A DNA stretch of 11,267 nucleotides from Clostridiales bacterium (lineage in GTDB: Bacteria > Bacillota > Clostridia > Oscillospirales > Acutalibacteraceae), in NCBI GenBank assembly GCA_014799585.1, contig JAAVHU010000038.1:15343-26609 (forward strand). The letters are read 5' to 3'. A model generated the notes under the pieces. The model saw only the letters and a program-made list of their open reading frames with translations. It made no database searches and was not told where the DNA came from. Made by a program: the position numbers and the translations under genes. Below, in pieces: positions 1 through 5,051 of this stretch. Numbering within the stretch: position 1 is the stretch's first letter; every line of letters begins with the position of its first letter.

Positions 1-21
1 CCCCTCAGTAAAACTGAGGGG
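1..21 (-). terminator. Hairpin terminator of the flavoprotein gene
   Basis: A perfect 9-bp stem (CCCCTCAGT at 1-9 with ACTGAGGGG at 13-21) closes an AAA loop. It lies 27 bases beyond the stop codon of the minus-strand flavoprotein gene. Any U-run for the minus strand would lie to the left of base 1, outside the window, so the full terminator cannot be confirmed. The plus-strand side has only a weak T-rich tail. Confidence 0.7.
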
Positions 22-48
22 GTTGCATTTATATAATAGATAAGTTCT

Positions 49-594
49 TTAGAATAAATCAGCTAAAGCAGCAGCTTTTTTGCAGCCGTCTGTTTTTTCA
101 ACATCGCCTACATTAAGTACACCCGGTATTAAAACCTCGCCTATCATCTTCCACTTATTCAAAGCGGCAGTACGCTCAATCGGAATACGAACACCATCCA
201 TCACCGTCATATCATCTTCCTCACAGCAAGTAATGAGTGCACATTCTTTACCTGAAATATCCTTACCGCCTACAACCAAAGAAAAAATACGGTCAATAAC
301 GCCTTTAATCTGAGCAGGAATTGAATACCAATAAACAGGCATTGTAAACACGATGCCGTCTGCTTCTAAAATAGCAGGTGCCAAAGTATTAAAATCATCA
401 TCAAATGAACAAGCCTTTCCTGTTGAATAACAGGTTTCACATGCTCTGCATCCGCCAACTTTTTTCATAGCCGCATCAAAGCGGGTAACTGTATGACCCT
501 TTTCTTCTGCAGCCTTTATAAATGCATCTGTCATTGCAAAGCTGTTTCCGTTTTTTCTTGGGCTTCCTGTAATTACAACAATTTTCTTTCCCAT
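49..594 (-). CDS. NADPH-dependent FMN reductase / iron-sulfur flavoprotein family protein
   Basis: This 181-residue flavodoxin-fold protein is likely a cytoplasmic FMN-dependent oxidoreductase that moves electrons to quinones, nitro compounds or other small acceptors; the substrate is unknown. The N-terminus has the beta-strand plus phosphate-loop signature GSPRKNGNS (residues 10-18). A Cys cluster C49-x2-C52-x2-C55-x6-C62 resembles the compact 4Fe-4S motif of Isf-type flavoproteins. The segment PVYWYSIPAQIKGVIDR (86-102) is the usual FMN/dimer loop of the family. I chose ATG at 594 because GGAGG sits 8 bases upstream; an in-frame GTG at 609 overlaps that ribosome binding site and is unlikely to be the start. 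The gene diverges from an HxlR regulator, the usual arrangement for inducible quinone or nitro reductases. Family assignment is firm; iron-sulfur binding is inferred from Cys spacing alone. Confidence 0.9.
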   Translation of the reverse strand: MGKKIVVITGSPRKNGNSFAMTDAFIKAAEEKGHTVTRFDAAMKKVGGCRACETCYSTGKACSFDDDFNTLAPAILEADGIVFTMPVYWYSIPAQIKGVIDRIFSLVVGGKDISGKECALITCCEEDDMTVMDGVRIPIERTAALNKWKMIGEVLIPGVLNVGDVEKTDGCKKAAALADLF

Positions 595-627
595 AAATCG
601 TTCCTCCACGCAAAATAATATGTAAGA

Positions 628-656
628 TTGACTTTCAACTCACATCACACTATAAT
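628..656 (+). promoter_or_regulatory. Sigma-A-type promoter of the HxlR regulator gene
   Basis: TTGACT (628-633), an optimal 17-base spacer and a perfect TATAAT (651-656) form a near-consensus promoter. The predicted start is near 663, leaving a leader of about 84 bases before the GTG start at 747. Its -10 box overlaps that of the divergent flavoprotein promoter by two bases within the same palindrome, which points to joint control and autoregulation. Confidence 0.75.
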
Positions 657-666
657 TATAATGTGA
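645..666. promoter_or_regulatory. 22-bp palindromic operator, likely HxlR binding site
   Basis: The half sites TCACACTATAA (645-655) and TTATAATGTGA (656-666) are inverted copies with a single mismatch. The centre contains the -10 boxes of both divergent promoters. HxlR proteins bind as dimers to dyads close to the promoter of the adjacent reductase gene, so this is the best operator candidate. Binding by the adjacent regulator is inferred. Confidence 0.6.
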
Positions 667-682
667 ATAAAACAAAAAACAA
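655..682 (-). promoter_or_regulatory. Sigma-A-type promoter of the flavoprotein gene
   Basis: Read on the minus strand, TTGTTT (677-682), a 16-base spacer and a consensus TATAAT (655-660) form a promoter. The predicted transcript start is near 648, giving a leader of about 54 bases. The -10 box lies inside the palindrome at 645-666, and the -35 box touches the left arm of the inverted repeat at 682-706, so repressor binding at either site would block it. Confidence 0.65.
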
Positions 683-706
683 GTACGCACATTAAAGTGC
701 GATACT
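682..706. promoter_or_regulatory. Second inverted repeat in the divergent spacer
   Basis: The arms AGTACGCAC (682-690) and GTGCGATACT (697-706) pair except for one extra A, across a six-base ATTAAA centre. The repeat touches the flavoprotein -35 box and lies in the leader of the regulator transcript. It could be a secondary operator with AGTA/TACT ends, or a small RNA hairpin in the leader; the sequence does not decide between them. Confidence 0.45.
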
Positions 707-746
707 ATCATATAGGTTCAATACTTACTTAAAGGAGAGTGTAAAT

Positions 747-1076
747 GTGAGTTTAGAATGTATTCAAAATGCTAAATTAGAGGACACGGGTTTTAATTAT
801 ACAATGTCTTTAATACAGGGAAAATATAAAATGTTTATTCTCTATACCCTTATGGGTTATGGTGTGGTGCGATTTAATGAGATGAAAAAATACATCGGCA
901 CGATTTCATATAAAACCTTGAGTGCAACTCTGAAAGAGCTGGAGGCAGACGGCTTGGTTCACCGAGAAGAATATCCTCAAATTCCGCCAAAGGTTGAATA
1001 CAGCTTAACAGAAAGAGGAAAATCCTTAATTCCGATTTTAGACCAGATGTGTACTTGGGGAGAACAGAACAGATAA
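747..1076 (+). CDS. HxlR-family winged-helix transcriptional regulator, YodB-like
   Basis: This 109-residue protein is a MarR-related HxlR/DUF24 DNA-binding regulator. The characteristic block GKYKMFILYTL (25-35), the recognition-helix region around GTISYKTLSATLKELEADGL (51-70) and the wing ending PPKVEYSLTERGKSL (80-94) are all present. Start is GTG at 747, with AAAGGAGA at 731-738; the ATG two bases upstream is out of frame and meets TGA at once. Cys5 and Cys102 sit where Bacillus subtilis YodB has Cys6 and Cys101, which form intersubunit disulfides on diamide or quinone stress. I therefore infer a thiol-switch repressor of the divergent flavoprotein gene. Family assignment is very secure; the redox mechanism is inference from Cys position. 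Confidence 0.95.
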   Translation: MSLECIQNAKLEDTGFNYTMSLIQGKYKMFILYTLMGYGVVRFNEMKKYIGTISYKTLSATLKELEADGLVHREEYPQIPPKVEYSLTERGKSLIPILDQMCTWGEQNR

Positions 1077-1084
1077 AAAAATAC

Positions 1085-1135
1085 TATAAGGTAGTGGTGT
1101 AAATTAAAGTTCACATCACTACCTTATATTTTATA
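1085..1135 (+). terminator. Strong bidirectional terminator between convergent genes
   Basis: A 12-bp perfect stem (1085-1096 with 1117-1128), extended inward by a G-T and three more pairs, closes a 12-base loop and is followed by TTTTATAT on the plus strand. On the minus strand the same hairpin is followed by a run of seven T (complement of 1077-1083). It lies 8 bases after the HxlR stop and 42 bases past the lipase stop, so it probably serves both convergent genes. Confidence 0.85.
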
Positions 1136-1169
1136 TACAATATATATCAAAATCAAATAAGTGCAATCA

Positions 1170-2342
1170 TTATTCGGGCAAAGAGTTTATTCTATTCAGT
1201 AAATCAGCATAATATTCATTTACATCATTTGTTTTAAACAAACCACCTTGAAGCGACATATGATCGCCCTTATAGATTGGCATTATGTTCCATTCCCCTT
1301 TTGAAACATTACTTTCGTCATATTCCTTTGACGGAGCATTAAAAGGTGCTTTAGCAGAAATTGTATTAACAAGCCCGTCATTTTCAAACCATTGCTCGTC
1401 AATCTCAAATCCGTTTTCTGTTGTTGCAGTGCATTTTCCCATTTTGATTGCAGATTTAATAAATGTTATCTCTGTTATTTCTTCATCAGGTGAATATGTA
1501 CCATCATCATTCTTTATCGTTGAACTGCACGGTATTGAAAAATAATAAACATTATCATAGGTCAACAGTGTTTTATTCAGTTCTATTGCATGATCAATTT
1601 TCAAATCATAATTCGCATAATCTGAATCTGCCCTGCCGTCATCACTGTTTTTTGTACTTTTGCTCACCATATCAGACATAAAGCTCTGCATAAATGTTAA
1701 ATCCTCTTCCGCATCATCCGTATTATATGCTGAGGTACCATTATGCGGTGCCGCAAGAGTAGTAATGCTATATATCCAATCACCCTTACCACCTGTAAAC
1801 AAATCAGAAATATCATCTGCATCTGTTGATTGTCGCTCAGCTTCACTGCCGTCCGCCATAAGGGTTGAAAGCATACGAACAGTTGCACCGCCAAAGGAAT
1901 GGCCTAAAAGATTAATTTTGTTCTCACTGCTCCAACTATCAATCAATGCATTATCTGTATAATCTTCACCAAATCTATCATGATTACAGCGTTTGCTGTG
2001 TTCAACACCATAATCAACAACAGTGCCTGTAAGCTGAGCATACAGCTCGCAGGCTCTGTCCCACGCACTGCCTTTTGGATTAACAGATGCCGCATAACAA
2101 TCATAGCCTTGCTTATTGAGATTTTTCAGCAAATCTCCGCCTAGCATTCCCCAATATTTAATAAACTTATTCTGAAAATCGTAACTGCCCCAGCCTGAAA
2201 GTCCGTGAACAAATACGTATTTATAATTCGTATTCCATTCGTCATGATTTACCTTTGAAACAGGCATACTGCTTGAACAAGCTGACAGAAGCAAAACTAT
2301 CAACAAAACAACGGATATTATTTTTATTGAAAATTTTTTCAT
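1170..2342 (-). CDS. Lipoprotein lipase, family I.5 (Geobacillus/Staphylococcus type)
   Basis: This is a 390-residue alpha/beta-hydrolase lipase predicted to be anchored outside the cell and to hydrolyse acylglycerols or esters. A charged, hydrophobic signal peptide ends in lipobox LSAC with Cys22. Then come the oxyanion HG at 46-47, WDRACELYAQL (94-104), nucleophile GHSFGG with Ser149, acid Asp322 in ENDGLVNT and base His361 in KGDHMS. These blocks match Geobacillus lipases closely. The zinc ligands of that family (Asp61, His81, His87, Asp238 there) appear kept as Asp95, His115, His121 and Asp246. The calcium site after the catalytic His seems lost, since the Glu and Asp there are replaced. 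ATG 2342 was chosen over 2387 because MKKFS begins a normal signal peptide and AGGA precedes it. Monocistronic, with its own possible promoter. Confidence 0.93.
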   Translation of the reverse strand: MKKFSIKIISVVLLIVLLLSACSSSMPVSKVNHDEWNTNYKYVFVHGLSGWGSYDFQNKFIKYWGMLGGDLLKNLNKQGYDCYAASVNPKGSAWDRACELYAQLTGTVVDYGVEHSKRCNHDRFGEDYTDNALIDSWSSENKINLLGHSFGGATVRMLSTLMADGSEAERQSTDADDISDLFTGGKGDWIYSITTLAAPHNGTSAYNTDDAEEDLTFMQSFMSDMVSKSTKNSDDGRADSDYANYDLKIDHAIELNKTLLTYDNVYYFSIPCSSTIKNDDGTYSPDEEITEITFIKSAIKMGKCTATTENGFEIDEQWFENDGLVNTISAKAPFNAPSKEYDESNVSKGEWNIMPIYKGDHMSLQGGLFKTNDVNEYYADLLNRINSLPE

Positions 2343-2373
2343 ATGCACAAATCCTAAAAATATAGTTTTTAAT

Positions 2374-2402
2374 ATGTTATCACACATAAAATTTTTTGTA
2401 AA
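2374..2402 (-). promoter_or_regulatory. Possible lipase promoter
   Basis: On the minus strand TTTACA (2397-2402), a 17-base spacer and TAACAT (2374-2379) resemble a vegetative promoter about 30 bases upstream of the lipase start. The -10 box is only a 4/6 match, so this is tentative. The position between an upstream terminator and the gene supports a separate transcription unit. Confidence 0.35.
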
Positions 2403-2434
2403 GCTAATGGTTAATCCATATTAAACTAAACATA

Positions 2435-2464
2435 AAAGGCAAGGAAAATCCATTCCTTGCCTTT
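2435..2464 (-). terminator. Terminator of the FakA-middle-domain gene
   Basis: A perfect 12-bp stem (AAAGGCAAGGAA at 2435-2446 with its complement at 2453-2464) closes a six-base loop. It starts 6 bases past the minus-strand stop codon at 2471. The A/T ends of the stem supply the U-rich 3' flank. It separates this gene from the lipase gene downstream. Confidence 0.85.
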
Positions 2465-2470
2465 AACACA

Positions 2471-2722
2471 TTATCCTTGTAAGCCTCTTTCCTGTCTATC
2501 CATATCCTCAACAACAATATCATAGATTTCACCAAGGGAAGCACAATATTCAAGCACCTTCCAAGGTTCATTTGTGTGATAATGAATTTTAATCAATTCT
2601 TCGTCACCAACTGCCAACAGGCAATCCCCTTTGAAGTTACTGATAAAATATTCATTAATGGCATCCTCATCAAGATTTTTACCATCAATTAATAATTGTG
2701 TATCATATTTGAATTCAAGCAT
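2471..2722 (-). CDS. Stand-alone FakA-middle-domain protein (DAK2/DegV-associated)
   Basis: This 83-residue protein corresponds to the small middle domain of FakA/YloV, the fatty-acid kinase that pairs with DegV-type fatty-acid binding proteins. The recognisable blocks are KGDCLLAVGDEELIKIHYHT (31-50), NEPWKVLEYC (51-60) and GEIYDIVVEDMDRQ (64-77), which mirror the GDSLVVVGD / KVHVHT / PGKVLEYA / IKIDNM sequence of the family. The N-terminal DAK2 kinase domain and the C-terminal DegV-like domain are absent. The two His of the HxHT motif are His47 and His49; the Cys that I recall as the third metal ligand in FakA appears to be replaced by Asp7. AGGAG lies 8 bases before the ATG. It has its own promoter and terminator, so it is not an obvious gene fragment. 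Its function is unknown; a metal-binding or accessory role is possible. Confidence 0.65.
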   Translation of the reverse strand: MLEFKYDTQLLIDGKNLDEDAINEYFISNFKGDCLLAVGDEELIKIHYHTNEPWKVLEYCASLGEIYDIVVEDMDRQERGLQG

Positions 2723-2754
2723 AATCTTAACTCCTAATTCCGTTTTTCAATAAT

Positions 2755-2783
2755 AGAATAGCATAATATGATTAATATATCAA
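2755..2783 (-). promoter_or_regulatory. Promoter of the FakA-middle-domain gene
   Basis: On the minus strand TTGATA (2778-2783), a 17-base spacer and TATTCT (2755-2760) give a good vegetative promoter. Transcription would start about 25 bases upstream of the ATG at 2722. No terminator is seen between this promoter and the upstream gene ending at 2822, so read-through is possible as well. Confidence 0.5.
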
Positions 2784-2821
2784 TATGAAAAGCAAAACAC
2801 AAAGTATTAAATAAATCCAAT

Positions 2822-3115
2822 TTATAGTCTTGTTTTAAAATGATGATATGCGTACCGCATATTGCTATATTTGTCTTTACAAGCGCAATGCTTACAATCT
2901 CTTATAGTAATGGGAACTGCTATATTTTGCAATTTCAATCGTTTTTTCAATTCGTACAAAGCATTCTTCAATAACAATTCATTGTCTATTCCCGGATCAT
3001 CAATAATAATACCTTGAAGATAATCAAAATTTAATACATCTCTGAAATTTTTAATCGAAATCTGATTATTGAAATCACCTTTTTTCATATTGTCAGAAAT
3101 TTCATCACAAGACAA
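2822..3115 (-). CDS. Small unknown protein with a C-terminal Cys cluster
   Basis: I do not recognise this 97-residue protein. It is mostly polar and helical, with one hydrophobic strand-like segment LQGIIIDD (33-40). A C-terminal cluster C74-x2-C77-x1-C79 is followed by a basic, aromatic tail with His91-His92, so metal binding is possible but unproven. The start is unclear: TTG at 3115 has only an AAAGAAAAG-like site upstream, ATG at 3088 has no visible ribosome binding site, and the frame is open only back to 3134. It follows the sigma-like gene by 38 bases on the same strand and shares its AT-rich composition, so it is probably the last gene of that cluster. It could also be an N-terminally truncated remnant. 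Confidence 0.5.
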   Translation of the reverse strand: MSCDEISDNMKKGDFNNQISIKNFRDVLNFDYLQGIIIDDPGIDNELLLKNALYELKKRLKLQNIAVPITIRDCKHCACKDKYSNMRYAYHHFKTRL

Positions 3116-3153
3116 ATACTTTTCTTTAATTACTAATCAAATTTCTTATTCAG

Positions 3154-3711
3154 TTAATAAGCATCGATATATTCCATTAGTTTTTGCCGTATATATTTTT
3201 TCTTTTCAAAGAAATCATTTTCATGAAAATTGTATTTAGAAATTATGTCTGTATCACATAAACCATCAATATAATCCCTGCAAATTAAAAAATTTTTTTC
3301 TTCTAAACTTTGTAAAAACATTTTAAATATAATCGAGTTTTCAAAACTATTTGCCGGATGATAAAAAAAGGATTCCGCTTGTGAATCATTCACACAATTT
3401 TGATTAAGAGAAAAATTACTTTGAATGGTAATTAAATGGTTTTGATATTTTTTGAATTCGTTAATTGCTTTAATAATTCTTTCCTTAGCATATTCTTCAA
3501 ATGTACAAGTTTGAACTTTTGAAGAATAATCATTATAAGCTTCTACAAGTTCACACAATACTTCACTTTCAATCTCTTCCCTGTTCAAATTTCTTGCATA
3601 TTTGTTGCAAATCTTTCTTATAAAAGGATAAACTACTTCATTAAATTCGCTTTCTTCTGTTGGCTCTTCGTAGATTTTGACAGAACCTTTTGTAAAATAA
3701 AATTTGTGCAT
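3154..3711 (-). CDS. Divergent sigma-70-like protein
   Basis: This 185-residue protein has the layout of a small alternative or phage-type sigma factor. Residues about 22-90 (YPFIRKICNKYARN, EEIESEVLCELVEAYNDY, FEEYAKERIIKAI) resemble region 2, where a helix equivalent to the DLxQE...AYxxYD...FxxYAxxRI pattern contacts core polymerase and the -10 element. Residues about 133-182 (LEEKNFLICRDYIDGLCDTDIISKY then a basic helix) resemble region 4, the helix-turn-helix for the -35 element. The middle 90-130 is a variable linker. Similarity is by pattern only, so a sigma-like DNA-binding protein without sigma activity remains possible. The ATG at 3711 is the only reasonable start and lies inside the upstream gene; its ribosome binding site (GGGTAGGTGA) is crowded. 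Translation is probably coupled to the upstream gene. Base composition is very AT-rich. Confidence 0.6.
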   Translation of the reverse strand: MHKFYFTKGSVKIYEEPTEESEFNEVVYPFIRKICNKYARNLNREEIESEVLCELVEAYNDYSSKVQTCTFEEYAKERIIKAINEFKKYQNHLITIQSNFSLNQNCVNDSQAESFFYHPANSFENSIIFKMFLQSLEEKNFLICRDYIDGLCDTDIISKYNFHENDFFEKKKYIRQKLMEYIDAY

Positions 3712-4067
3712 TCACCTACCCAAACATCACTTTCTTCACAATAAGAAAAATCATATTTTACAGGAAGGCTTAATTTCTTTGCCTTAAAGCAATCACAAAA
3801 ATCCAAATTTCTCTTTCTTCCATTTTTAGGAAAACTTATATTAGATTCACCATTTTCATTAATAATAAGCATTCTTAAATCATCGCTTTTTGAGATAAAG
3901 ACATCTTTACTCTTCAATGCGTCATAAAATTTTTGATTTATCAAGATAAATCCGTCACTATTGACAGTAAGTGTAAACGGAACACGTCCATCTGATACAG
4001 GTATTGGTGTAAAATCATCCCAATTAATTTTGCCATTATACTTTTTTATTGAAGGTTTATTACTCAT
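3633..4067 (-). CDS. Unknown protein overlapping the sigma-like gene
   Basis: I do not recognise this 144-residue protein. The N-terminal two thirds looks like a compact beta-rich domain: FTLTVNSDGFILINQKFYDAL (32-52 approximately), a DVFISKSDD turn and LRMLIINENG, which loosely resembles AbrB-like or double-psi folds. A basic segment KNGRKRN (81-87) and CDCF (91-94) follow, then LPVKYDFSYCEESDVWVG ending at residue 118. The last 25 residues are Lys/Ser/Gln-rich and overlap the next gene in another frame. ATG at 4067 is preceded by AAGGGG with 7-base spacing; the longer in-frame ATG at 4085 includes that site and is unlikely. It leads a three-gene AT-rich cluster with the sigma-like gene, so a DNA-binding or sigma-control role is a guess. 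Confidence 0.6.
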   Translation of the reverse strand: MSNKPSIKKYNGKINWDDFTPIPVSDGRVPFTLTVNSDGFILINQKFYDALKSKDVFISKSDDLRMLIINENGESNISFPKNGRKRNLDFCDCFKAKKLSLPVKYDFSYCEESDVWVGECTNFILQKVLSKSTKSQQKKANLMK

Positions 4068-4141
4068 ATGAAATCCCCTTTTCATTCTTTACTTTCCTAC
4101 ATCATAAACGATAAAACGGCTATGAAGCAACAAGAAATTTC

Positions 4142-4170
4142 AGTATGTACTTAATTTAGGACTATATCAA
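4142..4170 (-). promoter_or_regulatory. Possible promoter of the three-gene AT-rich cluster
   Basis: On the minus strand TTGATA (4165-4170), a 17-base spacer and CATACT (4142-4147) could drive the gene starting at 4067 with a leader of about 68 bases. An alternative pairing, TTAACT with TATAGT, overlaps it. The rest of 4086-4280 is AT-rich, with a 12-bp AT palindrome near 4200-4213, and holds no gene that I can see. Confidence 0.3.
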
Positions 4171-4279
4171 AATTAGTAATATCAAGTTAATAAATATAAT
4201 TTATAATTATAATTTTATAAATACACCGGCGTTCCATTTTTTTGAATTCAATCAGTGCTATTTTTCTAAATAGACATAC

Positions 4280-4319
4280 AAAAAACCGATTAAAAGGTAA
4301 TCCTTTAAATCGGTTTTTT
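4280..4319 (-). terminator. Terminator of the TIR/SIR2/SPFH operon
   Basis: An almost perfect 17-18-bp stem (about 4280-4297 with 4302-4319, one mismatch) contains the core ACCGAT/ATCGGT and closes the TAAT loop. It lies about 20 bases beyond the stop codon at 4339. On the minus strand a run of six T follows the ATCGG arm. The T-run on the other strand is equally good, so it may also stop transcription from the left. Confidence 0.88.
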
Positions 4320-4338
4320 ATTATTATTTTTCAATTCA

Positions 4339-5040
4339 TCATTTCAACAGCTTACACTTATTATTCCTATCATTCACAAGAATAATAAGCTCGTTTGCAG
4401 TTGATTTAGCCAACTCAGAATCATCAGTTGCAACGGCTTCTGAAAAAGCTTTAAACTGATTTTGAAGCTGATATTCAATATCATTCAATGCATTATTGCT
4501 CATTGGATCACTATAACGGATAGCTTCATAAACTTTTTTTGCTTCCGCTTTTATTTCATCACTTTTTGCTTTTGAAACAAGCGTATCTGCGTCTACCGTA
4601 AGAACTTTAATAAAGAACGTTTTTTCTTTCACTCTCTGCTCAACATGGTTAACAATATCTGCCGCAGCACTTGCCTTAACAATTGCAATTGCATAAAAAG
4701 CAAGTATAAGCACATCCACAATGATGCCAAACCAATATGGAATTATAGGAACAACCATAGCAACAACGCCTGCAATAAGCGAAGCAACTAAAGCAGAAAA
4801 AGAAAGGCGGATAACAGAAATTTTCAAAAACACTTTGTTTTGGTTCTCTTCTTTAAAGAACATTAAACTGCAAAGCAGATTGCCGATAAATGCCAATGTG
4901 ATAAATCCATAACCAATCCAGAAAGACGGAAGCAGAGCGGCAAAACCCATTGTTGCACCAACTGAAACAAAAGTGATAATATTAAACACTGCAAACACAA
5001 TGGCCCAGCAAATGCCATAATATTTAAAATACTTTTTCAT
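4339..5040 (-). CDS. Four-helix membrane protein, last gene of the TIR/SPFH operon
   Basis: This 233-residue protein is unassigned at family level. It has four predicted membrane helices (about 10-30, 42-61, 76-100 and 103-122), the last two forming a hairpin around VVPIIPYWFG. The remaining 110 residues are soluble and mostly helical (from about 127), rich in Lys, Glu and Ala, and probably lie in the cytoplasm because the N-terminus MKKYFKYYG is positive and four helices bring the chain back. AAGGAG stands 7 bases before the ATG. Only 11 bases separate it from the stop of the SPFH gene, so the two are almost certainly cotranslated and may form one complex, with this protein as the membrane anchor for the SPFH partner. 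That pairing is inferred from the spacing. It has no recognised enzymatic motif. Confidence 0.85.
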   Translation of the reverse strand: MKKYFKYYGICWAIVFAVFNIITFVSVGATMGFAALLPSFWIGYGFITLAFIGNLLCSLMFFKEENQNKVFLKISVIRLSFSALVASLIAGVVAMVVPIIPYWFGIIVDVLILAFYAIAIVKASAAADIVNHVEQRVKEKTFFIKVLTVDADTLVSKAKSDEIKAEAKKVYEAIRYSDPMSNNALNDIEYQLQNQFKAFSEAVATDDSELAKSTANELIILVNDRNNKCKLLK

Positions 5041-5051
5041 CGTAAATCTCC

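Noticed and set aside
595-609. GTG start at 609 for the flavoprotein
   Set aside because: The GTG overlaps the GGAGG that serves the ATG at 594; the family begins right at the MGKKIVVITGSPR strand.
1463-1962. Several overlapping plus-strand frames opposite the lipase
   Set aside because: The minus strand encodes a full lipase with catalytic motifs; the plus-strand frames are low-complexity shadows.
4195-4220. AT-rich palindrome as an operator or origin element
   Set aside because: A 12-bp TTATAATTATAA palindrome arises easily in such AT-rich DNA, and no repeat copies or DnaA-box cluster accompany it.
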